A stretch of DNA of 55,188 nt from an uncultured Sulfitobacter sp. (GTDB lineage Bacteria; Pseudomonadota; Alphaproteobacteria; Rhodobacterales; Rhodobacteraceae), in contig CANMZB010000024.1 in assembly GCA_947502265.1 (NCBI GenBank), positions 1 through 55,188 on the forward strand, written 5' to 3'. Below are positions 33,948-43,206 of this stretch, one piece after another (position 1 is the stretch's first letter; each line of letters opens with the position of its first letter). Made by a program: the position numbers and the translations under genes. The notes under the pieces were generated by a model, which did no database searches, was not told the DNA's origin, and saw nothing but the letters and a program-made list of their open reading frames with translations.

Positions 33948-35984
33948 TCAGGTTGCGTAGGCGACCATTGTCAAAAGCTCGTATTGCGCGACCATTTCAT
34001 CGTCCTGATTGGTCAGCGTGGCATGCCAGCGCACTTCACCATAGGCAGTGTTGCGCGGTGTCTTGTGCTTGACCGTTAGGCGCACCTTGATGCTGTCGCC
34101 CGCTTGAACGGGCTTCATGAAGCGCAGGGAATCAAGGCCGGTGTTGGCCAGAACCGGCCCTTCGTTCGGTTCGACAAACAGACCGGCGGCAAAGCTGAGC
34201 AACAGATAGCCATGCGCCACGCGACCGGGGAAGAACGGATTTCGCTTGGCGGCTGCGTCGTCCATGTGGGCATAGAAGGTGTCGCCGGTGAAATTCGCAA
34301 AATGTTCGATGTCATCAAGCGTGACCGTGCGCGGATCGGTATGGATTGTTTCACCGATCTCGAGATCATTGAAATGCTGCGAGAAGGGGTGCGCGGGCGC
34401 GGGGTTCTCGGCGGCACCGGGCACCCATGTGCTGCTGATCGCCGTCAGAATATCGGGGCTGCCCTGAATGGCGGTGCGTTGCATATAGTGCATGACGCCG
34501 CGCACGCCGCCCAGTTCCTCGCCGCCGCCTGCACGTCCGGGGCCGCCATGGACCATGTGGGGCAGGGGGGAGCCGTGGCCGGTTGATTCTTTCATGCTGT
34601 CGCGGTTGTTGAAATACAGGCGTCCGTGAAACGCGCCCGCACCGATGGCGACTGTGCGCGCGACCTCCGCGTCACGGGTGATGACAGAGGCCACAAGCGA
34701 CCCTTGCCCGCGGTTGGCCAATGCGATGGCGTGATCCAGATCGCGGTAGCCCATGATGGTCGAAACCGGACCGAATGCTTCGGTGTCGTGGACCCGTTCG
34801 GCGGTATCGGGGGAGGCGCAATGATACAGCATCGGCGGCAGGAACGCGCCATTGTCGCGATCTGCGCCGTGAACCTCGAAATTGTCGGGGTCGCCGTAAA
34901 CACGCTCGGCCTCGGTGCCGATGATGTTGGCCTTTCCAAGCACATCGCGCTTCTGACTGTTGGAGACCAGCGCGCCCATGCGCGTGGTTTCGGCCTGTGG
35001 ATCGCCGATCACTGTTTTGTCCAGCCGCGCGCGAAGCGCCTCGATCACCGCGTCAACCTGTGCCTGCGGGGCAATGATGCGGCGGATCGCGGTGCATTTT
35101 TGCCCCGCTTTGGTGGTCATTTCGCGCTGCACTTCTTTTACGAAAAGATCGAATTCCGGCGTGCCGGGCACCGCATCAGGGCCAAGGATCGAGGCGTTCA
35201 GGCTGTCTTGTTCGGCCACAAAGCGGATCGAGTTTTTCAGGATATGGGGGGCAGAGCGCAGTTTGAACGCGGTGTCGGCAGAGCCGGTAAAGCTTATCAC
35301 GTCCTGACAGCTCAAACGGTCAAGCATGTCGCCAAGACCACCGGAGACAAGTTGCAGCGCCCCTGCGGGCAGAATACCGCTGTCGAGCATGAGGCGCACG
35401 GCAAGTTCGGTAACGTAACATGTGGCGGTGGCCGGTTTCACGATTGCCGGAACGCCCGCAAGGAGCGTCGGGGCCAATTTTTCCAACATCCCCCAAACCG
35501 GAAAGTTGAAGGCGTTGATGTGGATTGCAACACCGTGCAGCGATGTTGCAATATGTTGACCCAGAAACGTCCCGCCGCGCGAAAGCTGTTCGACATCACC
35601 ATCAAGGTAGATGTTGGTATCGGGCATTTCACGACGGCCTTTGGAGGCGTAAACCATCATCGTGCCGATGCCGCCGTCAATGTCGATCAGGTGGTCGGAT
35701 TGGGTCGCGCCCGACGCAAAAGACAGATCATAAAGCGCCTGCTTGTGCTTGCCCAAATGCGTGGCGAGATTTTTCAGCAGGCGCGCGCGGTCGTGGAACG
35801 TCAGGGCGCGCAGGGCAGGGCCACCGACATCGCGCGCATGATCCAGCATCGCCTGCACATCCAGCGCATCGTTGCCCGCGCGCGCCATAACGGCACCTGT
35901 GACAGCGTTTTCAATGGTGCGCGCGTTCGCGTCCGGCGTGATCCACTTACCTGCTGCGAAACTTTTGACGTCAAGAAGGCTCAT
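33948..35984 (-). CDS. paaZ: PaaZ, oxepin-CoA hydrolase / semialdehyde dehydrogenase
   Basis: A 678-residue bifunctional enzyme. The N-terminal aldehyde dehydrogenase (about 1-520) has the catalytic Glu in [13 protein letters not shown] and Cys in [12 protein letters not shown]. The C-terminal MaoC-like hydratase (about 540-678) has the active pair in [12 protein letters not shown] and [13 protein letters not shown]. PaaZ opens the oxepin-CoA ring and oxidises the resulting aldehyde to 3-oxo-5,6-dehydrosuberyl-CoA in the phenylacetate pathway. ATG 35984 follows GAAAGGAACCGAAC. It closes a minus-strand operon with a TRAP transporter, rather than sitting with the other paa enzyme genes. Confidence 0.93.
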   Translation of the reverse strand: MSLLDVKSFAAGKWITPDANARTIENAVTGAVMARAGNDALDVQAMLDHARDVGGPALRALTFHDRARLLKNLATHLGKHKQALYDLSFASGATQSDHLIDIDGGIGTMMVYASKGRREMPDTNIYLDGDVEQLSRGGTFLGQHIATSLHGVAIHINAFNFPVWGMLEKLAPTLLAGVPAIVKPATATCYVTELAVRLMLDSGILPAGALQLVSGGLGDMLDRLSCQDVISFTGSADTAFKLRSAPHILKNSIRFVAEQDSLNASILGPDAVPGTPEFDLFVKEVQREMTTKAGQKCTAIRRIIAPQAQVDAVIEALRARLDKTVIGDPQAETTRMGALVSNSQKRDVLGKANIIGTEAERVYGDPDNFEVHGADRDNGAFLPPMLYHCASPDTAERVHDTEAFGPVSTIMGYRDLDHAIALANRGQGSLVASVITRDAEVARTVAIGAGAFHGRLYFNNRDSMKESTGHGSPLPHMVHGGPGRAGGGEELGGVRGVMHYMQRTAIQGSPDILTAISSTWVPGAAENPAPAHPFSQHFNDLEIGETIHTDPRTVTLDDIEHFANFTGDTFYAHMDDAAAKRNPFFPGRVAHGYLLLSFAAGLFVEPNEGPVLANTGLDSLRFMKPVQAGDSIKVRLTVKHKTPRNTAYGEVRWHATLTNQDDEMVAQYELLTMVAYAT

Positions 35985-36013
35985 GTTCGGTTCCTTTCGG
36001 TGGGGGAGGACAA

Positions 36014-37366
36014 TCAATGTCCAAGGCCACCCATTTGATTTGGTAAAAAGAGAACGATTGTCGGGACGAGAACAATCAGGATCAGACGCAGGATATCGAC
36101 AATCCAGAACGGTGTCACACCCCGGAAGATCGTTCCGGTTGATACATCGCCCACCACCCCCTTGAGGATGAACACGTTTAACCCGACGGGTGGTGTAATC
36201 AGCGAAATTTCGACGACAACAACAACGACAATCCCGAACCAGATCGGATCAAACCCGAGCGATACAACAAGAGGAAAGAAGATCGGCACCGTCAGCAACA
36301 GCATCGAGAGGCTTTCGAAGACGCAACCGAGGACCACATACACCAGCAAGATCATCACGATCACCATCATCGGCGATACATCATATGCGGTGACCAGTGA
36401 AATCAGCGCTTCGGGCAGGCCCGCAACGTTGACAAAGTTGGAAAAGACCTGCGCGCCGATCAAAACCGCGAACAGGCTTGCCGATGTCAGGGCGGTTTCC
36501 TTGAGGACGTCGAAAAGACCGGCCAGATCCAGCCCGCCGCGTGACAGGGCAATGATGAACGCGCCCATTGCGCCCATGCCTGCGGCTTCGGTCGGGGAAA
36601 ATGTCAGGTTGAGCGGTTCGAAATCGAACACACCGTACAGACCGCCGATCACGATAAAGAAGAGCAACAGCACGGCCCAGACGGATCGCAGGGCGATGAT
36701 GCGTTGTGGCCATGCGGTGCGCTCGCCCGCTGGCCCTGCCTTGGGGTCGCGCCAGACCGTCCAGCGCACAGCAAGCAAGTAAAACAGAATACCCAGAATA
36801 CCCGGAATGATGCCCGCCATGAACAGCTTGCCGATAGAGGTCTCGGTCAGAATTCCATAAATCACGAGGATAACGGACGGCGGGATCAAAATGCCCAACG
36901 TCCCGCCTGCCGCGATTGATGCGGTCGAAAGGCGGTCGGAATAGTTGAACCGGCGCATTTCCGGCATCGCCACTTTGGACATTGTCGCGGCGGTTGCCAA
37001 CGACGACCCGCAGATTGCGGAAAAGCCGCCACAGGCCATCACCGTTGCCATCGCCAGCCCGCCGCGCATGTGACCCAGAAAGGCATTGGACACGGCATAA
37101 AGTTCGCGCGCCATGCCGCCTTTGTTGACGAACAGCCCCATGAGAATAAACAGCGGAATGACCGACAGGCCGTAGTCCTGCGCCGTATCGGTGATTTGGC
37201 GGCCCACCATTGAAAGCGATGCGCGCAGGCCGCGTTCGTCAAAAATGCTGCCGCCGCGTTCATAGGCAAAGCCAAGCGTCCCGACAAAGCCCATCGCAAA
37301 CACGATGGGAAGCCGCAGCAATACCAGAAGGAGGACAAGCGCGAAGCCGATCAGTGCAGCAGTCAT
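36014..37366 (-). CDS. TRAP transporter large permease (DctM)
   Basis: A 450-residue DctM permease with AICGSSLATAATMSKVAMPEM-like and GTLGILIPPSVILVIYGIL signatures, and the repeat EISLITPPVGLNVFIL. ATG 37366 overlaps the dctQ stop by ATGA; the longer frame beyond it is dctQ read in another frame. Linkage to paaZ suggests that it imports phenylacetate or a related aromatic acid. Confidence 0.91.
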   Translation of the reverse strand: MTAALIGFALVLLLVLLRLPIVFAMGFVGTLGFAYERGGSIFDERGLRASLSMVGRQITDTAQDYGLSVIPLFILMGLFVNKGGMARELYAVSNAFLGHMRGGLAMATVMACGGFSAICGSSLATAATMSKVAMPEMRRFNYSDRLSTASIAAGGTLGILIPPSVILVIYGILTETSIGKLFMAGIIPGILGILFYLLAVRWTVWRDPKAGPAGERTAWPQRIIALRSVWAVLLLFFIVIGGLYGVFDFEPLNLTFSPTEAAGMGAMGAFIIALSRGGLDLAGLFDVLKETALTSASLFAVLIGAQVFSNFVNVAGLPEALISLVTAYDVSPMMVIVMILLVYVVLGCVFESLSMLLLTVPIFFPLVVSLGFDPIWFGIVVVVVVEISLITPPVGLNVFILKGVVGDVSTGTIFRGVTPFWIVDILRLILIVLVPTIVLFLPNQMGGLGH

Positions 37367-37869
37367 GTTTTCAGCTCCGATAGAAGGCGGGGTGCAAATA
37401 ATGTGATGAGGCCGCACACCAGCATTGCAAAGGCAGCCAGCGTGATGCCCGCTGCGATAAATGCCATGGTCAGATATTGCGGAAACCCGAGGTATTGGGT
37501 GACATCGCCGTAGCCGCGTGTGCGCAGGGTCAATGTCCAGACCTGCGAAACGGGCCACGACAACATTGCCCCCGAGACAAGCAGGATCACCCCGTTTCTG
37601 ATCCGGGACAGGCCCGCTTTTTCAAACCAGCCGTCTGTCAGGTCAACGGCAATATGGCCGTCGGTTGCGGAGATATAAGGCATCACCGCAAAGACCATCA
37701 CCGCCACCAGAATGCGCGTCAGTTCTGTTGCCGCCTCAATCGGCGCGTCGAAGCTTGAGCGCATAATGACATCGCTGAAGGTCATCAGCATGAGAACGAA
37801 AAGGGCCATGCAGGCAATCCAGATCGGGATTTGCACAAGGACATGGAAGGCTTTTTTGACCAGTGGCAT
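37363..37869 (-). CDS. TRAP transporter small permease (DctQ)
   Basis: A 168-residue protein with four predicted transmembrane segments (about 10-32, 48-68, 88-108, 130-155), the DctQ pattern, with YISATDGHIAVDLTDG in the loop after helix 2. Translationally coupled to dctM. It follows dctP across a gap holding a GC-rich hairpin. Confidence 0.88.
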   Translation of the reverse strand: MPLVKKAFHVLVQIPIWIACMALFVLMLMTFSDVIMRSSFDAPIEAATELTRILVAVMVFAVMPYISATDGHIAVDLTDGWFEKAGLSRIRNGVILLVSGAMLSWPVSQVWTLTLRTRGYGDVTQYLGFPQYLTMAFIAAGITLAAFAMLVCGLITLFAPRLLSELKT

Positions 37870-37889
37870 GAAGCGTCTCCTCGGGAGGG

Positions 37890-37921
37890 CCGGCGCGGGC
37901 GTTTATGCGTGCGCGCGCCGG
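37890..37921. other. GC-rich hairpin between dctP and dctQ
   Basis: CCGGCGCG/CGCGCCGG, 8-bp stem around a 16-base loop. T-run (TTTTC) only on the plus side, so in the minus-strand message it is more likely a 3'-stabilising or processing structure than a full terminator. Confidence 0.55.
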
Positions 37922-37933
37922 TTTTCTGGTGCG

Positions 37934-38950
37934 CTACTGCGCGTCAAGCGCGCTGCGAAAGGCGGCGAGCGCCGCGTCTGCATCAATGCCGGTTGCGTTG
38001 ACTTCTTCCAGAACGATCGCTGTCACGCTGTCCACAACCGAGGCAAAGCTTGCGATGTCTTCGGGTGAGGCTTGGGTGATCGAATTGCCCTCGGTGTCCT
38101 TGGTCAACTGAATGCTGAAGGCGTCGCCTTCGTCCCAGACCGCGCCGGACATCCGGCTGATCGGTTCCCCGAATACCTTGTCTTCAAGCGCTGTTTGCAA
38201 GTCTTCGGGAAGGTCGGCGAATACATCCTCGTTCATGATGTAGGCAAAGGAGCCGCGAAAAAACCCGCCGGGGATTTCATAGTAGTTAGGGGCCACTTCG
38301 GTCAGGCGAAAACCCTGACGGCTGTCGATGGTCATCATCACGCCATCGGCGGTATTGGATGCAAGGGTTTCGTAAACCTTCGGTGCTGGCACCTGAATGC
38401 CGGTCGCGTTCAGGGCGGTCCCAACTTCGCTTGCGACACCGCCCGGCATCCGCAGTTTCAGGCCCGAAATGCCCGCCAGATCAGCAACAGGTGTGTTGGT
38501 GTGCAACTGGCCCGGACCGTGGGTGTGCAGGCCGATGACCTTGACACCGCGGTGTTCATCAAGCGAGGCAAGGTGGCTTTCGTAGGTGGTCCAATAGGCA
38601 ACCGATGCGGCCTCGGCTGTTGTTTCGACGCCGGGAAGTTCGACAAGCTTATAGCTGGTGAAACGGCCCGGTTGATAACCGTGAAAGACATAGGCAACGT
38701 CGACAGCACCATCAAGAACAAGGTCCATCTGGGCGGGCGGCGGCGCGATGCCCATGCGGATTTCACCCGTGACACGCCCGTCGGTAGCGTCTTCGATCAT
38801 TGCGATTATGTTGGGCAACATCTGGGCGTTGATGTTGTGGGTCGGCGGCACCCAGCTGGAAAAAACCAAAGTGTGTTCAGCTTGCGCAAAGGCGGCGGCA
38901 CCTGTTGTCATTGCCAGCGCGCTCAGTGCTGCGAATAGGGGTTTGTTCAT
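37934..38950 (-). CDS. TRAP transporter solute-binding protein (DctP)
   Basis: A 338-residue periplasmic receptor with signal peptide LFAALSALAMTTGAAAFA and likely cleavage after AFAQA. Family segments are TLVFSSWVPPTHNINAQ, VAYVFHGYQPGRFTSYKLVE, ISGLKLRMPGGVASEVGTAL and VYETLASNTADGVM. ATG 38950 is preceded by GGAGGAGAACGAC. First gene of the dctPQM-paaZ operon, hence probably an aromatic-acid (phenylacetate) binding protein; no ligand residues can be assigned with certainty. Confidence 0.9.
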   Translation of the reverse strand: MNKPLFAALSALAMTTGAAAFAQAEHTLVFSSWVPPTHNINAQMLPNIIAMIEDATDGRVTGEIRMGIAPPPAQMDLVLDGAVDVAYVFHGYQPGRFTSYKLVELPGVETTAEAASVAYWTTYESHLASLDEHRGVKVIGLHTHGPGQLHTNTPVADLAGISGLKLRMPGGVASEVGTALNATGIQVPAPKVYETLASNTADGVMMTIDSRQGFRLTEVAPNYYEIPGGFFRGSFAYIMNEDVFADLPEDLQTALEDKVFGEPISRMSGAVWDEGDAFSIQLTKDTEGNSITQASPEDIASFASVVDSVTAIVLEEVNATGIDADAALAAFRSALDAQ

Positions 38951-39228
38951 GTCGTTCTCCTCCAAAAGTTTGACTTGAATTGTTGAGTATCCCTGGCGGC
39001 CGCCCCGTCCCGCGCGGCCGCGTTCTGTTTATCAATTACGTCTGCTCCGGCGCTCTGTGCCGGCATTTATTGCCAGTCGGGCGGTTTGTTGTGGTCGCCG
39101 CCCCGGACACACGGCAGTAGACGGCGCGTTCACCCGAAGGTTACAATTTGACACCCGCGCCAGACCGTTAATCCGCTTCCCATTGCCGACGCCCATTTCA
39201 CCGCTTCCACCAGAATCACCGGACTTGT

Positions 39229-39252
39229 TATAAATTGACCAACCGGTCGGTC
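39229..39252 (+). promoter_or_regulatory. paaG promoter -10 box with overlapping operator
   Basis: TATAAA (39229-39234) is followed at 39237-39252 by GACCAACCGGTCGGTC, a 16-bp palindrome with one mismatch, covering the expected transcription start. This is a classic repressor position. The TetR protein encoded at 41841 is the likely ligand-responsive repressor. The surrounding gap 38951-39293 holds no gene. Confidence 0.55.
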
Positions 39253-39293
39253 CATGCAAGTATCTTTTCATACCAAACAGAAAGCGCTGCCAG

Positions 39294-40079
39294 ATGACAA
39301 ATTCGATTATTGTACAAGCATATGAAAATTGGACAGAAATCACCCTGAACCGGCCTGACAGACTCAACAGTTTTAACGAAGAAATGCATTTTGCCTTGCG
39401 GGCGGCATTGGAGGGCGCGCGCGACGGCGGCATGCGGGCTGTGCTTTTGACGGGGGCGGGGCGCGGGTTTTGTGCGGGGCAGGATCTGGGTGATCGTGAC
39501 CCGTCCAAAATGGACACACCGCCGGATCTGGGCGCGACGGTTCGGACCTTTTACGCGCCTTTGGTGCGTCTGATCCGGTCGCTTGAATTTCCGGTGGTAT
39601 GTGCGGTCAATGGTGTGGCGGCGGGGGCGGGGGCGAATATTGCGCTGGCGTGTGACGTTGTGCTGGCAGCGCATAGCGCAAAGTTCATCCAGTCGTTTTC
39701 AAAGGTTGGCCTGATCCCCGATACCGGCGGCAGTTGGCATCTGCCGCACCTTCTGGGCGAGGCGCGTGCAAAGGGTCTGGCGTTTACCGCGCAACCGCTG
39801 CCCGCGCAGCAAGCGGAAGACTGGGGCCTGATCTGGAAGGCGTTGCCGGATGATGATCTGATGAGCGAGGCGCGCACGATGACGGCGAAATTTGCCAACG
39901 GTCCAACCCTTGGCCTTGGGTTAAGCAAGGCCGCGATTCAATCGGCGTGTACGCACACATTGGATGAACACCTCGATCTTGAGGCGGAGTATATGAAAAC
40001 CTGCGGCGAGAGCGCGGATTACGCCGAGGGCGTGTCTGCGTTTCTGGAAAAGCGCCAGCCAGACTTTAAGGGATCGTAA
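39294..40079 (+). CDS. paaG: PaaG, 1,2-epoxyphenylacetyl-CoA isomerase
   Basis: A 261-residue crotonase-fold enzyme. It has LNRPDRLNSFNEEMHFAL, the oxyanion-hole loop GRGFCAGQDLGDRD, and VNGVAAGAGANIALACDVV, with the PaaG-type acidic residue in GLIPDTGGSW. PaaG turns ring-1,2-epoxyphenylacetyl-CoA into oxepin-CoA and later shifts a double bond. It is the first gene of the operon paaG-paaI-paaK-tetR, with one base to paaI. Confidence 0.9.
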   Translation: MTNSIIVQAYENWTEITLNRPDRLNSFNEEMHFALRAALEGARDGGMRAVLLTGAGRGFCAGQDLGDRDPSKMDTPPDLGATVRTFYAPLVRLIRSLEFPVVCAVNGVAAGAGANIALACDVVLAAHSAKFIQSFSKVGLIPDTGGSWHLPHLLGEARAKGLAFTAQPLPAQQAEDWGLIWKALPDDDLMSEARTMTAKFANGPTLGLGLSKAAIQSACTHTLDEHLDLEAEYMKTCGESADYAEGVSAFLEKRQPDFKGS

Positions 40080-40080
40080 G

Positions 40081-40506
40081 ATGACGCCAGCAGATCGCGC
40101 CGCAAAATCCGCTGCCGCCATGTGGGCCAGTGACCGGGCGTCACAGTGGGTCGGCATGACGTTGGGCGATGTGGGTGAGGGGACGGCCAAGATGGAACTG
40201 GTCGTTGAGGCGCATCATTGTAACGGCCATGGCATCTGCCACGGAGGGGTCATTTTTTCGCTGGCCGACAGCGCCTTTGCCTTTGCCTGCAACAGCAGAA
40301 ATCAGGCCACCGTAGCGCAACACAACATGATCAGTTTTGTCGCGCCCGCACATGAGGGCGATCGCCTGATTGCAGCGGCGTGCGAAGTGTCGCTGACGGG
40401 TCGCAGCGGCATCTATGATGTGCGCGTCAACAATCAGGACGGTAAAACGGTGGCGCAAATGCGTGGCATGTCACGGGCGATCAAAGGCGAGTTGTTTACC
40501 GAATAA
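40081..40506 (+). CDS. paaI: PaaI, hotdog-fold acyl-CoA thioesterase
   Basis: A 141-residue hotdog thioesterase with the family core CHGGVIFSLADSAFAFACN (catalytic Asp in LAD). PaaI rescues CoA from dead-end ring-hydroxylated or aberrant phenylacetyl-CoA intermediates. It begins one base after the paaG stop. Confidence 0.9.
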   Translation: MTPADRAAKSAAAMWASDRASQWVGMTLGDVGEGTAKMELVVEAHHCNGHGICHGGVIFSLADSAFAFACNSRNQATVAQHNMISFVAPAHEGDRLIAAACEVSLTGRSGIYDVRVNNQDGKTVAQMRGMSRAIKGELFTE

Positions 40507-40527
40507 TTCAGGGGACGGAGGAATTTA

Positions 40528-41838
40528 ATGAAAGATTTAAGCCCGAAAAAGACGGATCTCGATCCAATCGAGGTTGCAAGCCGCGACGAGATCGCGGCGC
40601 TTCAGCTGCGCCGCATGAAATGGTCTTTGCGCCATGCCTATGACAATGTGGCGATGTATAAACAACGCTTTGACGCGGCGGGCGTCCATCCCGACGATCT
40701 GAAGGAATTGAAAGACCTCGCCAGGTTTCCGTTCACCTACAAGAACGATTTGCGCGACAATTATCCGTTTGGCCTGTCTGCGGTGCCGCGTGAACAGCTG
40801 GTTCGTATTCATGCGTCCTCGGGGACAACAGGCAAGCCGACCGTCGTTGTTTACACCAAGAACGACATTGATGTCTGGGCCGATACGCTGGCGCGCAGTT
40901 TGCGCGCGTCGGGTTTGCGGGCGGGGGATATTATTCACAACGCCTATGGTTACGGGTTGTTCACGGGCGGTCTGGGTGCGCATTACGGCATTGAACGGCT
41001 GGGCGCGGCGGTTGTGCCGATGGGCGGTGGCCAGACAGAAAAACAGGTAGGCCTGATCACCGATTTCCAGCCGACCGGCATTATGGTGACGCCTTCGTAT
41101 ATGCTTAACATCCTTGAGGGGTTCCACAAAGCAGGGATCGACCCGCGCAGCACGTCCCTTCAGGTGGGGGTGTTCGGGGCCGAACCGTGGACCAACGCCA
41201 TGCGCGCCGAGGTCGAAGCCGCATTTGACATGCACGCCGTCGACATCTACGGCCTAAGCGAGATCATGGGCCCGGGCGTTGCAAACGAATGTGTCGAGAC
41301 AAAAGACGGTCTGCATGTCTGGGAAGACCATTATTACCCCGAAATCATCAACCCCGCGACGGGCGAGGTGGTTGAGGACGGCGAAGAAGGCGAGCTGGTG
41401 TTCACGACGTTGACCAAAGAAGGCATGCCGATGATCCGGTATCGCACCCGTGATCTGTCACGGCTGTTGCCCGGCACGGCGCGCAGCATGCGCCGGATGG
41501 AGAAAATCACCGGTCGCTCCGACGACATGATGATCCTGCGCGGCGTGAACGTCTTTCCGACACAGATCGAGGAACAGGTGATGGCCACCGGCGGCCTTGC
41601 GCCTTATTTCCAGATTGAGCTGTACCGGTCGGGCCATATGGACGCCATGCGGGTCTATGTCGAAGCGAACCCGAACGCCGCAGACGAGCTGTCGAAAACC
41701 GCAGCTGCGCGGATGTTGACCAAACATATCAAAGATATGGTCGGGGTCTCGACCGAAGTTGTCGTCGGAGAGCCGGGCGCGGTTGCGCGCAGCGAAGGCA
41801 AGGCTGTCCGTGTTATAGATAATCGAAAAAGGGACTAG
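40528..41838 (+). CDS. paaK: PaaK, phenylacetate-CoA ligase
   Basis: A 436-residue AMP-forming ligase that activates phenylacetate. Motifs are the P-loop HASSGTTGKPTVV, YGLSEIMGPGVANEC, the hinge Asp in YRTRDLSRLLPG, and EKITGRSDDMMILRGVNVFP; the catalytic Lys lies in RSEGKAVRVID. GGGACGGAGG lies upstream of the ATG. It is separated from the TetR gene by two bases. Confidence 0.94.
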   Translation: MKDLSPKKTDLDPIEVASRDEIAALQLRRMKWSLRHAYDNVAMYKQRFDAAGVHPDDLKELKDLARFPFTYKNDLRDNYPFGLSAVPREQLVRIHASSGTTGKPTVVVYTKNDIDVWADTLARSLRASGLRAGDIIHNAYGYGLFTGGLGAHYGIERLGAAVVPMGGGQTEKQVGLITDFQPTGIMVTPSYMLNILEGFHKAGIDPRSTSLQVGVFGAEPWTNAMRAEVEAAFDMHAVDIYGLSEIMGPGVANECVETKDGLHVWEDHYYPEIINPATGEVVEDGEEGELVFTTLTKEGMPMIRYRTRDLSRLLPGTARSMRRMEKITGRSDDMMILRGVNVFPTQIEEQVMATGGLAPYFQIELYRSGHMDAMRVYVEANPNAADELSKTAAARMLTKHIKDMVGVSTEVVVGEPGAVARSEGKAVRVIDNRKRD

Positions 41839-41840
41839 GC

Positions 41841-42437
41841 GTGGCGCGTCCGATAGCAAAAGATCACAATGCAAAGCGTGAACACATCCTGAAAACCGCA
41901 GCCCGCCTTTTTGCCAATAGCGGCTTTGCGCGGGCGTCGATGTCTCAGGTGGCCAAGGATTGTGGTATCTCCAAAGCTAACATCTATCACTATTATGATA
42001 GTAAGGACGCGCTGCTTTTTGATATTCTCGACACTTACCTGCGCAAGCTGCGTGATCGTATCCAGTCGCTTCCTCTGGCGGGGCTGTCGCCGCAAGAGCA
42101 GTTGAGGCTGGTGGTCACGGAAACGTTGCACGCGTACGAAGGAATGGACGAAGAACACAAGATCCAGACCGAGGGAATCCCGCTTCTGGACGAAAGCCAG
42201 CAGGATATCCTGCGCGGGTATCAACGCGATATGGTGAGCCAGCTTAGCGCGATTGTGGCCGCAATTGCACCGGACGTTTTTGCCGGTGATAGGGTCAAAC
42301 TGCGATCAACGGTGATGTCGGTGTTCGGGATGCTGAACTGGTTTTACATGTGGAACAGTACCGCAGACAGACAGGCCCGCGACCAATACGCGGATCTCGT
42401 GACCCGTTTGACCCTGAATGGTGTTGAGGGCCTTTAG
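41841..42437 (+). CDS. TetR/AcrR family regulator of the paa genes
   Basis: A 198-residue TetR-type repressor, GTG start two bases after paaK. The helix-turn-helix region is LKTAARLFANSGFARASMSQ and VAKDCGISKANIYHYYDSK. The position inside the paa operon suggests phenylacetyl-CoA-responsive autoregulation, like the PaaR-type repressors of other bacteria. Its stop TAG overlaps the TAA of the convergent ferritin-like gene by two bases. Confidence 0.88.
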   Translation: MARPIAKDHNAKREHILKTAARLFANSGFARASMSQVAKDCGISKANIYHYYDSKDALLFDILDTYLRKLRDRIQSLPLAGLSPQEQLRLVVTETLHAYEGMDEEHKIQTEGIPLLDESQQDILRGYQRDMVSQLSAIVAAIAPDVFAGDRVKLRSTVMSVFGMLNWFYMWNSTADRQARDQYADLVTRLTLNGVEGL

Positions 42438-43195
42438 GCAGGGGGCATAAGCCCGAGACCTTTCAGGGTTTCACCAGCCTTGGTGCTCCATTGGTCGTGT
42501 AGATCAGCATTGCTGGTAGTGCGCAGACCCATGCGCGCCAAAGCCTTGCTGCGCGATGTTGCACCGATGCCAAAGCTTTCGCTGACACGCGGCCACCAAT
42601 ACGCAACGCTTTGGTTGATCTGTTCCGTCTCGCCCTGCGCGATCAGCTTTTCGATGCCTTCAATGGCAAGTTCGGTATGGCGTTGCTCGCGGGGGGCGAC
42701 TTCGCGGATGGCTTCGGCGAAGGGCTGGTAGGAACAGCGCAGGAATTCGGACAGTTGAATGCCAACGGCCAGACCCATCAGCATGTTCATAACCACGGCA
42801 TCCGCCCATCCATCCAGCGGATAGTTCAGAACGGAAATCCGCATGTCATGCGCGCTGCGGGTTGTGCCGGCGGGCGTGTCGCGGTGCAGGCGGTCTGTCC
42901 AAGGGTGGTGATTGACGTACTGGTCGGTATTGGCCCCGAATTCGCCCATCAGGCGCAGGACTTTATCCGCGTTATCGGTTTTTTCCAGAACGATCCGCGC
43001 GGCGGCGATGCGTTCCTTGATGCCCGGTCCGGCGTTGATCACGTCCGCAAACCCCGCCGCAGCGGCCAACTCACTGTCCACAAAGGTGGCCATTATTTTC
43101 ATGATTTCACCGCGGTAGCGCGATGGCACGTTTGCGGGATTCGTCAGGCGGCCACCTTGGGCAAGGTAGTCATCAATGTTCATTTCGTCGGACAT
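42434..43195 (-). CDS. Extra ferritin-like protein of the phenylacetate oxygenase family
   Basis: A 253-residue protein of the PaaA/PaaC ferritin-like superfamily, fifth gene after paaABCDE. Segments VDSELAAAAGFADVINAG, GANTDQYVNHHPWTDRL and APREQRHTELAIEGIEKL resemble the helical core, with an ExxxH-type pair in REQRHTE. Sequence differs from both PaaA and PaaC in the same operon. It may be a second oxygenase-like subunit, an assembly factor or an enzyme on another substrate. ATG 43195 has better spacing to AGGA than the upstream ATG 43201. Confidence 0.75.
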   Translation of the reverse strand: MSDEMNIDDYLAQGGRLTNPANVPSRYRGEIMKIMATFVDSELAAAAGFADVINAGPGIKERIAAARIVLEKTDNADKVLRLMGEFGANTDQYVNHHPWTDRLHRDTPAGTTRSAHDMRISVLNYPLDGWADAVVMNMLMGLAVGIQLSEFLRCSYQPFAEAIREVAPREQRHTELAIEGIEKLIAQGETEQINQSVAYWWPRVSESFGIGATSRSKALARMGLRTTSNADLHDQWSTKAGETLKGLGLMPPA

Positions 43196-43206
43196 ATGCA
43201 TGATTC

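Noticed and set aside
34626..36038. 470-codon plus-strand open frame
   Set aside because: Antisense to paaZ, no homology.
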